A DNA stretch of 45,361 bases from an uncultured Phycisphaerales bacterium (lineage in GTDB: Bacteria; Planctomycetota; Phycisphaerae; WQYP01): contig CAIMWO010000092.1 in assembly GCA_903845195.1 (NCBI GenBank), forward strand, positions 1 to 45,361, given 5' to 3'. Every line of letters begins with the position of its first letter. Position 1 is the stretch's first letter. The position numbers were made by a program, and so were the translations under genes. Positions 34,858 through 42,442 of the stretch are shown one piece after another. A model generated the notes under the pieces. That model worked only from the letters and a program-made list of their open reading frames with translations. It did not search any database and was not told where the DNA came from.

Positions 34858-35157
34858 ATGGACGGAATCATCATTCTTGCGTTCTTCGGGATCTTGATTT
34901 CCATCGCCATCATGGCGTTCTGGATCCCACAGTTGGTCGATCTCATGGGTCGCCGCGACGATGACTTCCCAGGCCGATTCGACAAACTCGTTTGGGTGGC
35001 GATCATCGTCTTCATTCCGTTGGTAGGCGCCATCGCTTATTCGATTTCCCGCAAGCCGCGAGTATTCACGGACCGGGCGTCTTCCAAGCTTGAACAGGAA
35101 TGGCTTGCCATCCAAGCCGCGCGTCGAAAATCGAGCCCCACTCCCGACCAGCCTTAA
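34858..35157 (+). CDS. PLDc_N-like small membrane protein
   Basis: A 99-residue protein with two membrane helices: IIILAFFGILISIAIMAFWI and KLVWVAIIVFIPLVGAIAYS, with IPQLVDLMGRRDDDFPGRFD between. This resembles the phospholipase D-nuclease N-terminal (PLDc_N) domain seen as a stand-alone protein; no catalytic HKD motif is present. TGAGG precedes ATG 34858. The role is unknown. It lies 96 bases after def on the same strand. Confidence 0.65.
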   Translation: MDGIIILAFFGILISIAIMAFWIPQLVDLMGRRDDDFPGRFDKLVWVAIIVFIPLVGAIAYSISRKPRVFTDRASSKLEQEWLAIQAARRKSSPTPDQP

Positions 35158-35180
35158 CCTTCTCGTTTGCCTGATTCAAC

Positions 35181-35660
35181 TCACCCCACCGTCCCCTTGT
35201 GCCGTGGGATCACCGTGATCTGGCCGCTGTTTTCCAGCACTGCCACCAGCACTTCCTCCGGCGACGTGCATCCGCCGGCACGCAGCGATGCGTTCAGCTC
35301 ATGCGTTGTCATCTTCACCTCCTGCATCGCCTTGTGAATGATCTTCCCGTTATGCACCAGCACCACGGGCCGGCCTTCCACCAGGGCCTCCAGGCGTTTG
35401 CTCTTGAAGGTGAACCAGCTCACCAGGAAGTTGAGCCCGACCAGCGTGGTTGCGGAGATCACTCCGCCCAGCACCGTATTGTCGCCGCCGTTCATCGAGT
35501 TCTGCACGGCGTTGCTTAACACCAGCAGCAACACCAGATCGAACGGCGCCAACTGCCCCACCTGCCGCTTGCCGGTGATCCGCAGCAGTACCAGCAAAAA
35601 TCCGTAGACGATTCCGGCTCGCACCACAAATTCCCACCACGGCAAACTCAGCATCCACAT
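35181..35660 (-). CDS. DUF421 (YetF/YcaP-like) membrane protein
   Basis: A 159-residue protein with three N-terminal membrane helices (FVVRAGIVYGFLLVLLRITG and LAPFDLVLLLVLSNAVQNSM) and a C-terminal soluble domain with PVVLVHNGKIIHKAMQEVKM and GGCTSPEEVLVAVLENSGQI. The GKRQVGQLAPFDLVLLLVLS block is diagnostic of DUF421. Function is not settled; B. subtilis YetF is a membrane protein of unknown activity. GGAG precedes the ATG. Confidence 0.88.
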   Translation of the reverse strand: MWMLSLPWWEFVVRAGIVYGFLLVLLRITGKRQVGQLAPFDLVLLLVLSNAVQNSMNGGDNTVLGGVISATTLVGLNFLVSWFTFKSKRLEALVEGRPVVLVHNGKIIHKAMQEVKMTTHELNASLRAGGCTSPEEVLVAVLENSGQITVIPRHKGTVG

Positions 35661-35736
35661 GATCAGCTCCTGTTCGTTTCCCGAGTGTCACCCCACACAG
35701 CCCCATTATTCCCGGCGCGGCAAGAAATGCGAACCG

Positions 35737-36084
35737 TTACTCATCGCCATCCATCGCCAGCAGGAAAATGAAACGAATCAGGCCCAGGCTGAACAGGATT
35801 TCCGCCGCCAACGTGATCATCCCGCGCGACAGAATATCCCAATAGCCTGTGATCTTCAGCGCCATCACTGTTCCACCCGCCGCCATCATCAGGAACGGCC
35901 AGCCAAACGCCCGCAACCACCCCGGCAGATTGAGTTCCCCCGGCTCGCGCCGCGTCATCCACACGGCAGACGCATCGAACGGCTGATCGCACCGCGGACA
36001 CTTCGTCACTCGCGTATCTATTTCATCCAGCGAAAACTTACAGTGCGGACACCGGCAACCCGTGAACGTAGTGGGATCTCCCAT
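35737..36084 (-). CDS. Zinc-ribbon membrane protein
   Basis: A 115-residue protein. An N-terminal zinc ribbon (CRCPHCKFSLDEIDTRVTKC then PRCDQPFD) is followed by two membrane helices (LRAFGWPFLMMAAGGTVMAL and GMITLAAEILFSLGLIRFIF). ATG 36084 has GGGAG upstream; the longer frame to 36279 runs through the next gene and is not used. No named family. It follows the CPXCG gene by 16 bases. Confidence 0.75.
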   Translation of the reverse strand: MGDPTTFTGCRCPHCKFSLDEIDTRVTKCPRCDQPFDASAVWMTRREPGELNLPGWLRAFGWPFLMMAAGGTVMALKITGYWDILSRGMITLAAEILFSLGLIRFIFLLAMDGDE

Positions 36085-36100
36085 GACTGGCTCCCGCGGA

Positions 36101-36319
36101 CTACTCCGCCTCTGCCCACACCCGCGGCTCATCCCACGCAGGATCGAACTCAATGTGAATGATATTCGGATGGCAGCACACCGGACAGTCTTCGACGTAC
36201 TCCTGCTGGCGGCCTTGTGATGCATCCAATGGAATGACGATCTGCTCGCCGCAGGATGGGCACACGTACCCGCCTTCATCCGCCCCCCTCCGCCGCACCT
36301 TACCCCGCTTCTTTTTCAT
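36101..36319 (-). CDS. CPXCG-motif cysteine-rich protein
   Basis: A 72-residue basic protein with one zinc ribbon: GYVCPSCGEQIVIPLDASQG, then CPVCCHPNIIHIEFD. The N-terminus is MKKKRGKVRRRGADEGG. ATG 36319 has GGAG eight bases upstream; a start seven codons earlier is possible. The family (CPXCG motif) is of unknown function. It forms an operon with the zinc-ribbon membrane protein downstream. Confidence 0.85.
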   Translation of the reverse strand: MKKKRGKVRRRGADEGGYVCPSCGEQIVIPLDASQGRQQEYVEDCPVCCHPNIIHIEFDPAWDEPRVWAEAE

Positions 36320-36340
36320 GCGCTTGCTCCCTTGCGCCAT

Positions 36341-36649
36341 TCCCCTGTCGATAGTGTAGCCTCAACAGAGAACGCCCTTCGAATCCGTCCAAGCGTACCC
36401 ACCCATCTGCTACCTCCCTCTAGCCTTGCATGGTCCTCCCCTGCCAACGCGGCAGTATCGGAAGGTGATTTGGCAGGGATATCCGATAAATATCCTTCTC
36501 GATGAACGATTCTATCTACTTGCCATTGCTGATCTTACACAAATACACAATCCCGAACACCCTTCGGTACGGACCTTGCATTATGCCTCGCTGTTACGGC
36601 TCTCGCCCTGCGGCGAAAGCCTCACATCGACGCTCAAAGGGAGTTTCTC
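36341..36649. other. 309-base gap and dnaK leader
   Basis: This is the shared upstream region of the minus-strand CPXCG gene and dnaK. I searched for a CIRCE element (TTAGCACTC-N9-GAGTGCTAA) and found none. It contains CTGCC-AACGC-GGCAG (36441-36455) and TATCGGA/TCCGATA arms (36456-36462 and 36482-36488). dnaK has AAAGGGAG six bases before its ATG. No further gene is seen. Confidence 0.45.
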
Positions 36650-38572
36650 ATGGGAAGAATTATTGGAATCGATCTCGGCACCACCAACTCGGTCGTCGCG
36701 CTGATGGAAGGTGGCCAGGCCAAAGTGCTGGTCAATTCACAGGGAGCGCGTCTGACCCCGTCCGTGGTGGCCTTCACGGATAAAGGCGAACGCCTCGTCG
36801 GCCTTCCCGCCAAGCACCAGCAGGTGACCAACCCGGGCAATACGGTCTTTTCGATCAAGCGTTTCATGGGCCGCCGGCATAGCGAAGTCGGCTCGGAAGA
36901 AAAGCTCGTTCCGTTCAAAATCGAAGGCGGGCCGGAGGAACTGGTCAAAGTGAACATCCGCGGCAAGCAGTACACGCCGCCGGAAATTTCCGCCATGATC
37001 CTGCAGGATCTCAAAAAATCCGCGGAAGATTATCTGGGCGAAAAAGTCACCGACGCCATCATCACGGTGCCGGCGTACTTCAACGATTCCCAGCGCCTGG
37101 CCACCAAGGAAGCCGGTGAGATCGCCGGGCTCAATGTCAAACGCGTTCTGCCCGAGCCCACGGCCGCGGCACTCGCCTACGGCATGGACCAGAAGAAGGG
37201 CGGGAAGATTTTCGTTTTCGATCTCGGCGGCGGCACGTTCGACGTATCGGTGCTCGATGTCGGCGAAGGCGTTTTTGAAGTTCTCTCCATCAACGGCGAT
37301 ACGCACCTCGGCGGGGATGACTACGATCAGGTCATCATCGACTACATCGCCGAGGAATTCCGCAAGCAGCAGGGCATTGATCTGCGTAACGACGCCATGG
37401 CCCTGCAGCGTTTGAAGGAATCCGCGGAAAAAGCCAAGATCGAACTGTCCAATGCGATGGAGACGAGCGTCAACCTGCCGTTCATCACGGCCGATGCCAG
37501 CGGTCCCAAGCATTTGCAGATGTCGATCACGCGCAGCAAGTTTGAATCGCTGACCGCGGCACTCTCTGAGCGCTGCCGCCAGCCGGTGTTCAAAGCGCTT
37601 GAAGACGCCAAGCTCAAAGCCGGACAGATCGACGAGATTCTGCTGGTCGGTGGTTCGACGCGCATGCCCCGCATTCAGCAGATGGTCAAGGAAATCTTCG
37701 GCAAGGAAGGCAACAAGTCGGTCAATCCGGACGAAGCGGTGGCCGTCGGCGCCGCCATTCAGGGCGGTATCACCACGGGCGAAGTCAAAGACATACTCGT
37801 GCTCGATGTCACGCCGCTGTCCATGGGCGTGGAGACCTACGGCAACGTCATGACCACCATGATCCCGCGCAACACCACGATTCCGACCAGCAAGAGCGAG
37901 ACCTTCTCCACGGCTGCCGACAACCAGACCAGCGTAGAAATCCACGTGCTCCAGGGCGAGCGCGAGTTTGCCAAGGACAACCGCACGCTGGGGCGCTTTG
38001 AACTCAAGGGCATCCCGCCGGCAGCCCGCGGCACGCCGCAAATCGAAGTGACGTTCGACATCGACGTCAACGGCATTCTGCACGTCAAGGCCAAGGACAA
38101 GGCCACCGGCGTGGAGAACAAGGTCGAGATCAAGGGCCATTCGGGTCTCTCGAAGGATGAGATCGAGCGGATGAAGAAAGATGCTGAGGCGCACAGCGCT
38201 GAAGACAAGAAACGCCGCGAGTTTGTCGACCTGCGCAATCAGGCCGAGGCACTGACGTTGCAGGTGGAAAAGGAATTGCAGGAGCACGGCGGCAAGGTCG
38301 GTCCGCAGGAACGCGGCGATATCGAGCAGGCGCTCAACCGCGTCAAGGAACTCATCAAGGGCGAAGACAAGGAGACGCTGCAGAAGGGCGTCGAGGAACT
38401 CAACAAGGCCCGCATGAAGCTCGGCGAGGCGATCTACAAGGCCTCTGCCGCCCAGCAAGGCGCTGGCGGCCCCACCGCCACCGATGCCCGCGCCGCAGGC
38501 GAACAGCCCCCCACCGACGGCAAGAAGCCCGGCGGCGACGATGTCATCGATGCCGAGTACGAGGTGAAGTAA
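36650..38572 (+). CDS. dnaK: Chaperone DnaK (Hsp70)
   Basis: A 640-residue ATP-dependent chaperone. The nucleotide-binding domain starts [20 protein letters not shown] and has [19 protein letters not shown] and [20 protein letters not shown]. The substrate domain contains [20 protein letters not shown] and [20 protein letters not shown]. The C-terminus ends [11 protein letters not shown], the usual DnaK tail. AAAGGGAG precedes the ATG. No grpE or dnaJ flanks it; regulation is not evident. Confidence 0.97.
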   Translation: MGRIIGIDLGTTNSVVALMEGGQAKVLVNSQGARLTPSVVAFTDKGERLVGLPAKHQQVTNPGNTVFSIKRFMGRRHSEVGSEEKLVPFKIEGGPEELVKVNIRGKQYTPPEISAMILQDLKKSAEDYLGEKVTDAIITVPAYFNDSQRLATKEAGEIAGLNVKRVLPEPTAAALAYGMDQKKGGKIFVFDLGGGTFDVSVLDVGEGVFEVLSINGDTHLGGDDYDQVIIDYIAEEFRKQQGIDLRNDAMALQRLKESAEKAKIELSNAMETSVNLPFITADASGPKHLQMSITRSKFESLTAALSERCRQPVFKALEDAKLKAGQIDEILLVGGSTRMPRIQQMVKEIFGKEGNKSVNPDEAVAVGAAIQGGITTGEVKDILVLDVTPLSMGVETYGNVMTTMIPRNTTIPTSKSETFSTAADNQTSVEIHVLQGEREFAKDNRTLGRFELKGIPPAARGTPQIEVTFDIDVNGILHVKAKDKATGVENKVEIKGHSGLSKDEIERMKKDAEAHSAEDKKRREFVDLRNQAEALTLQVEKELQEHGGKVGPQERGDIEQALNRVKELIKGEDKETLQKGVEELNKARMKLGEAIYKASAAQQGAGGPTATDARAAGEQPPTDGKKPGGDDVIDAEYEVK

Positions 38573-38621
38573 TAAATCTAACTCCGCCCCCCCACTGACT
38601 CGGGGCCGCGAGCAATCCCCC

Positions 38622-38659
38622 GCGGGCCGATGTTTCAACGCATCGGCCCGCTTTGTTTT
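38622..38659 (+). terminator. Terminator after dnaK
   Basis: A perfect 11-bp stem, GCGGGCCGATG (38622-38632) with CATCGGCCCGC (38641-38651), is followed by TTTGTTTT. Confidence 0.9.
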
Positions 38660-38661
38660 GG

Positions 38662-38689
38662 CGAAGAAGCTCCCACGAAGAAGCTCCCG
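38662..38689 (+). repeat. Tandem 14-base duplication upstream of GH42
   Basis: CGAAGAAGCTCCCA (38662-38675) is followed directly by CGAAGAAGCTCCCG (38676-38689). It lies between the dnaK terminator and the beta-galactosidase start. Its length is twice seven, echoing the heptamer arrays elsewhere. Confidence 0.7.
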
Positions 38690-38754
38690 CCTCTTGCACA
38701 TCCGGCCCTTCGACCGGAACATACCGGCTTTCCTTTTTCTCCGGAGTTCTTGCA

Positions 38755-40827
38755 ATGGCCCAGCGTTTCCCCGCCCTGAACCCGACTTTTCCCGTCCTCC
38801 TGCACGGCGGCGATTACAACCCCGACCAGTGGCAGAAATTTCCCGAGGTACTCTCGGAGGATCTGCGTCTCATGACCCTCGCCGGGGCCAACGCGCTTTC
38901 CGTGGGCATCTTCGCGTGGGCGGCGCTCGAACCGGAGGAAGGTCGCTTCACCTTCGACTGGCTGGATCGCACCATGGATTCCCTTGAGCGCAATGGGCAG
39001 AAAGTCATTCTTGCCACGCCTTCCGGAGCCAAGCCGAACTGGATGGCCGCCAAGTATCCGGAAATCCGCCGCGTCAACGATCAGGGCCGTCGCGATCTCC
39101 AGCAATCCCGCCACAATCACTGCTATACCTCGCCGGTCTACCGCGAAAAAGTCACCATCATGAACTCCAAGCTTGCCGAGCGCTACGCCAAACATCCGGC
39201 GCTGATCATGTGGCACGTCTCCAACGAATACGGTGGCGATTGTCATTGCCCGCTGTGCCTGGCCGCATTCCGCGAATTCCTCAAGGCCAAGTACAAAACC
39301 GTCGACGCGCTCAATGATGCCTACTGGGCCCGCTTCTGGTCACACACCTTCACGGCGTGGGAGCAGATCGAGGCCCTCGATTCCTCAGTTCACGGCCTCA
39401 AACTGGACTGGATGCGCTTCATCACCCGCCAGACCACCGACTTTCTCGACCACGAAGCCCGCCCCCTGCGCAAATTCACCCCCAACATCCCGATCACCAT
39501 CAATATGATGGGGACCTACTACTTCCTGAATTATCCCGCGATGGCCAACCATATCGATATCGTCTCCTGGGATTCCTACCCCAGTTGGCACGAGTGGGAT
39601 CACGATACCAACGTGGCCATGAGCACCGCCTTCACGCATGACCTCAATCGCGGCATAAAACAAAAACCGTTCCTGCTCATGGAATCCACGCCTTCGGCGG
39701 TGAACTGGGCGGGGGTCAGCGTGCCCAAGCGTCCCAACCTTCATCGCACCGCCAGTCTGCAGGCCATCGCCCATGGCTCCGATGGCGTGCTCTACTTCCA
39801 ATGGCGCAAGAGTCGCGGTTCATCGGAAAAATTTCATGGGGCCGTGGTCGATCACGTCGGGCATGAAAACACCCGCGTCTTCCGCGAAGTCGCGAAGCTC
39901 GGCGGCGATCTGTCCAAGCTTTCCAACGGACCTGCCAACGGCGTCATGGGGATGGATACCCCGGCTGAAGTCGCGTTGCTGTTCGATTGGGAGGTGCGCT
40001 GGGCCATCGACTTTGCCCAGGGCCCGCGTAATCAGGACAAGAATTACGAACCCACCGTCCAGCAGCATTACCGCCCATTCTGGAATCGCGGCATTCCCGT
40101 CGATGTCCTCGATTCGACGCGCGACATCTCCCGCTACAAGCTGGTCATCGCGCCCATGCTTTATATGCTGCGGCCTGGCGTGGCCGACCGTCTCAAAGCG
40201 TTCGTCGCCGCGGGCGGCACACTCGTGTCGACGTATCTCACCGGGATCGTGGACGAAAATGATCTGGTCCATCTCGGCGGGCTGCCGGGAGAAGGGCTCA
40301 TGGACCTCTTCGGCATCTGGGCGGAGGAAATCGATGTTCTGCCGCAGTGGATGAAGCAGAGCGTTGAAGCCGTAGCGGACAATCCGCTCGATCTGGCCGG
40401 CAGTTTCGCCGCACGTCACTACGCGGAAGTGCTCCACCTGCGCGGCGCCACGCCCATCGCCACCTACACCAAGGAATACTACGCCGGGACGCCGGCCGTC
40501 ACCGTCCACAAGCACGGAAAAGGCCGGGCCATCTACATCGCCTCGCGCAATGATGATGCCTTTACTGATGCCCTCATCGCCTCGCTGATTCAGCAGCACG
40601 CCATCCGCCCCACGCTCAGCGCGCCGCTGCCTCCCGGCGTTTCTGCGACTTACCGAACCGACGCGCAACATGACTACGTCTTCGTGATGAACCTGACCAC
40701 GGATGAGAAATCCGTTCCCCTCGACGCACATCCCTACCAGGATGCCCTCACCCTGGCACCGGTGTCCGGTCCACTGAACCTGGCCTCTTACGAGACCCGC
40801 GTCCTGATCCGCCCTTCCCGAAAATGA
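38755..40827 (+). CDS. Beta-galactosidase, GH42 family
   Basis: A 690-residue glycosidase that removes terminal beta-galactose. The barrel starts LLHGGDYNPDQWQKFPEVLS. The acid/base Glu is in MWHVSNEYGG (Glu158) and the nucleophile in FLLMESTPS (Glu310). Cys123 and GGDCHCPLC (Cys163, 165, 168) form the zinc cluster known from GH42. A trimerisation domain follows (LVIAPMLYMLRPGVADRLKA) and a small C-terminal beta domain. There is no signal peptide, so it is cytoplasmic. GGAG precedes ATG 38755. Confidence 0.93.
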   Translation: MAQRFPALNPTFPVLLHGGDYNPDQWQKFPEVLSEDLRLMTLAGANALSVGIFAWAALEPEEGRFTFDWLDRTMDSLERNGQKVILATPSGAKPNWMAAKYPEIRRVNDQGRRDLQQSRHNHCYTSPVYREKVTIMNSKLAERYAKHPALIMWHVSNEYGGDCHCPLCLAAFREFLKAKYKTVDALNDAYWARFWSHTFTAWEQIEALDSSVHGLKLDWMRFITRQTTDFLDHEARPLRKFTPNIPITINMMGTYYFLNYPAMANHIDIVSWDSYPSWHEWDHDTNVAMSTAFTHDLNRGIKQKPFLLMESTPSAVNWAGVSVPKRPNLHRTASLQAIAHGSDGVLYFQWRKSRGSSEKFHGAVVDHVGHENTRVFREVAKLGGDLSKLSNGPANGVMGMDTPAEVALLFDWEVRWAIDFAQGPRNQDKNYEPTVQQHYRPFWNRGIPVDVLDSTRDISRYKLVIAPMLYMLRPGVADRLKAFVAAGGTLVSTYLTGIVDENDLVHLGGLPGEGLMDLFGIWAEEIDVLPQWMKQSVEAVADNPLDLAGSFAARHYAEVLHLRGATPIATYTKEYYAGTPAVTVHKHGKGRAIYIASRNDDAFTDALIASLIQQHAIRPTLSAPLPPGVSATYRTDAQHDYVFVMNLTTDEKSVPLDAHPYQDALTLAPVSGPLNLASYETRVLIRPSRK

Positions 40828-40876
40828 TGCGGCCGGCCGGGCAATTTTCGGTCACTGGCTTCCATCCGTGGCCATC

Positions 40877-40885
40877 TGGTAAACT
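40877..40885 (+). promoter_or_regulatory. Extended -10 promoter of tRNA-Thr
   Basis: TGG followed by TAAACT (40880-40885) is an extended -10 element; transcription would start near 40892, about 27 bases before the tRNA. No clear -35 is seen. Confidence 0.5.
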
Positions 40886-40918
40886 CCATGAGCGCTTGAC
40901 CCGAAGAAGAGCCCATGC

Positions 40919-40990
40919 GCCGATGTAGCTCAATGGCAGAGCAACGGTTTTGTAAACCGTAGGTTGCGAGTTCGACTCTCGCCGTCGGCT
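40919..40990 (+). tRNA. tRNA-Thr (anticodon UGU)
   Basis: A 72-base cloverleaf. The acceptor stem GCCGATG (40919-40925) pairs with CGTCGGC (40983-40989, one U-G). The anticodon arm ACGGT-TTTGTAA-ACCGT reads UGU, so it decodes ACA. The T arm is GCGAG-TTCGACT-CTCGC. The discriminator base is U. CCA is not encoded. Confidence 0.95.
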
Positions 40991-41161
40991 TTCCTCTTTT
41001 CCCCCGACAAAACACATAAACCTCACATTGATGGAGACTTCTGCGTCTTCACCGGCACGGCCAGTTTGTCCGCCCGACACCGCCGGATTCCGTATTAGGC
41101 CAACCCCTGTCCTCTCATGGATTCCAACCTAGAATGGAGGGGGCACTGTAAGGAGGCAGAT

Positions 41162-41803
41162 ATGCTGCGGATGATGAGCGTGGCGATGTTTGTACTGCTA
41201 TCACTGAGCGGATGTTCGACCTACCTGCCGGATTATCATTACTTGCCGCAGCCGGCGTTGGTCGTGATTCCACAGGGATTCCCGCCAGCGGCGACACAGC
41301 CCGTGCAAACTTCGACGACATTGCCGACCGTCGCTGTGGAACCTCCCGCCATGAATGTGCTGGGCACGGTGTTGGGTGTGCGACGTGGAGACGAATGGCA
41401 CAACATTCCCGAAGCGGTGGAGATCCGGTTGCGGCTGGAGAACGGACCGACGCCCGCAATGTTTGATCCGAGTCAGATTCAATTGATGACGGCAACGCTT
41501 GTTCCGCTGGGGTCTGGTCAGGCCACTCCCAAGCAACCGGTTGAACTGTCGCCCGGCCAGGATTATGGCGTAACGGTGATATTCCCACTTCCGGCGGGTG
41601 CTTCAGAGGACACGCTGGATCTGCGAGGATTGCGGCTCAGCGTGCCGCTCACGATCGACGGACACCCCGTCCAGGCGGCCATGAATTTCCAGCGGATTCT
41701 GACCTATACCATCTATACGCCGATGTACGAGAGACCCTACTATGAACCCTATTACCACCGTTATCCGACGTACTATGGGCGGCCGTTGAACCGCTTCAGG
41801 TAA
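41162..41803 (+). CDS. Lipoprotein of unknown function
   Basis: A 213-residue lipoprotein. ATG 41162 has a perfect AAGGAGG upstream. The signal peptide MLRMMSVAMFVLLSLSGC ends in lipobox Cys18. The mature domain is beta-rich with EAVEIRLRLENGPTPAMFDP, TLVPLGSGQATPKQPVELSP and LDLRGLRLSVPLTIDG, and the tail is Tyr/Pro/Arg-rich (YERPYYEPYYHRYPTYYGRP). No named family; the tail resembles those of outer-membrane-associated proteins. Confidence 0.7.
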   Translation: MLRMMSVAMFVLLSLSGCSTYLPDYHYLPQPALVVIPQGFPPAATQPVQTSTTLPTVAVEPPAMNVLGTVLGVRRGDEWHNIPEAVEIRLRLENGPTPAMFDPSQIQLMTATLVPLGSGQATPKQPVELSPGQDYGVTVIFPLPAGASEDTLDLRGLRLSVPLTIDGHPVQAAMNFQRILTYTIYTPMYERPYYEPYYHRYPTYYGRPLNRFR

Positions 41804-42442
41804 TCACCCTTTAAGCCTGGCTCATGTCCCGAAAATGGTGGCAAAAGGGAGCGACTACACTAAAAAGATGACTGGATAGAGGGCGCTGCCCACCTGTTTT
41901 GCGTCATGATCTCAGAATTTTTTTGCGATCAACCGTTGGCCACGATCATCGCTTGATGCGCGCTATAAAGGTACCGGACGTAGCCCCATCGAACGACAAC
42001 GAAGCCTCAACGAATAGCGGTTTCAATCTGTCTGTCAGACCGAAAAACCACGCTGGAAGGCATTCCAACGCGGATGCATAGCCATATTATGGACAATTTA
42101 GTCGTCTATTATGCTGGACTGCCCACACCGCCCTGTCAATTCGTGCAAAACTTCACAACCTCAAAAACCATTACCTCATATAGCACAGATAGTTACATTA
42201 AAAACTATGTGAAAAGATTCCCAATGTATCCACTTGTAAAAACTATATCTGGATTATACGATCCGAATATATCCATTGCGGCTCTCACTCGGGAATACAC
42301 CTCCAGCGTTCGAAAAACCCAAGTATGGCCGCCAGAAAAATCGAATCGCCTGGCACCTTGGATATTCAGCCTCAGCACCCTCTATGTCATGCGAAGAGTT
42401 GGGCAATTGGCAGTGAAATCTCACGTCGAAAGGGCACTTTAT
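41804..42442. other. 639-base low-GC gap before the fusion enzyme
   Basis: This stretch is clearly more A/T-rich than the genes around it. It holds TGGAA-GGCA-TTCCA (42054-42067) and GTCTG-T-CAGAC near 42030-42040. A reading frame in phase with the next gene stays open from 42074, but its codons are unlike the gene's and no family is recognised, so I treat it as non-coding. No FNR- or NnrR-type palindrome was found by eye. Confidence 0.45.

Noticed and set aside
36737..38755. Minus-strand frame of 672 codons opposite dnaK
   Set aside because: Antisense to a full-length, perfectly recognisable DnaK; no family is recognised in it. Long antisense frames opposite dnaK are a known GC artefact.
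42054..42067. NO-responsive regulator site upstream of the RIC fusion
   Set aside because: The TGGAA/TTCCA palindrome does not match FNR/NnrR (TTGAC/T-N4-G/ATCAA) or NsrR patterns; left as an unassigned palindrome.
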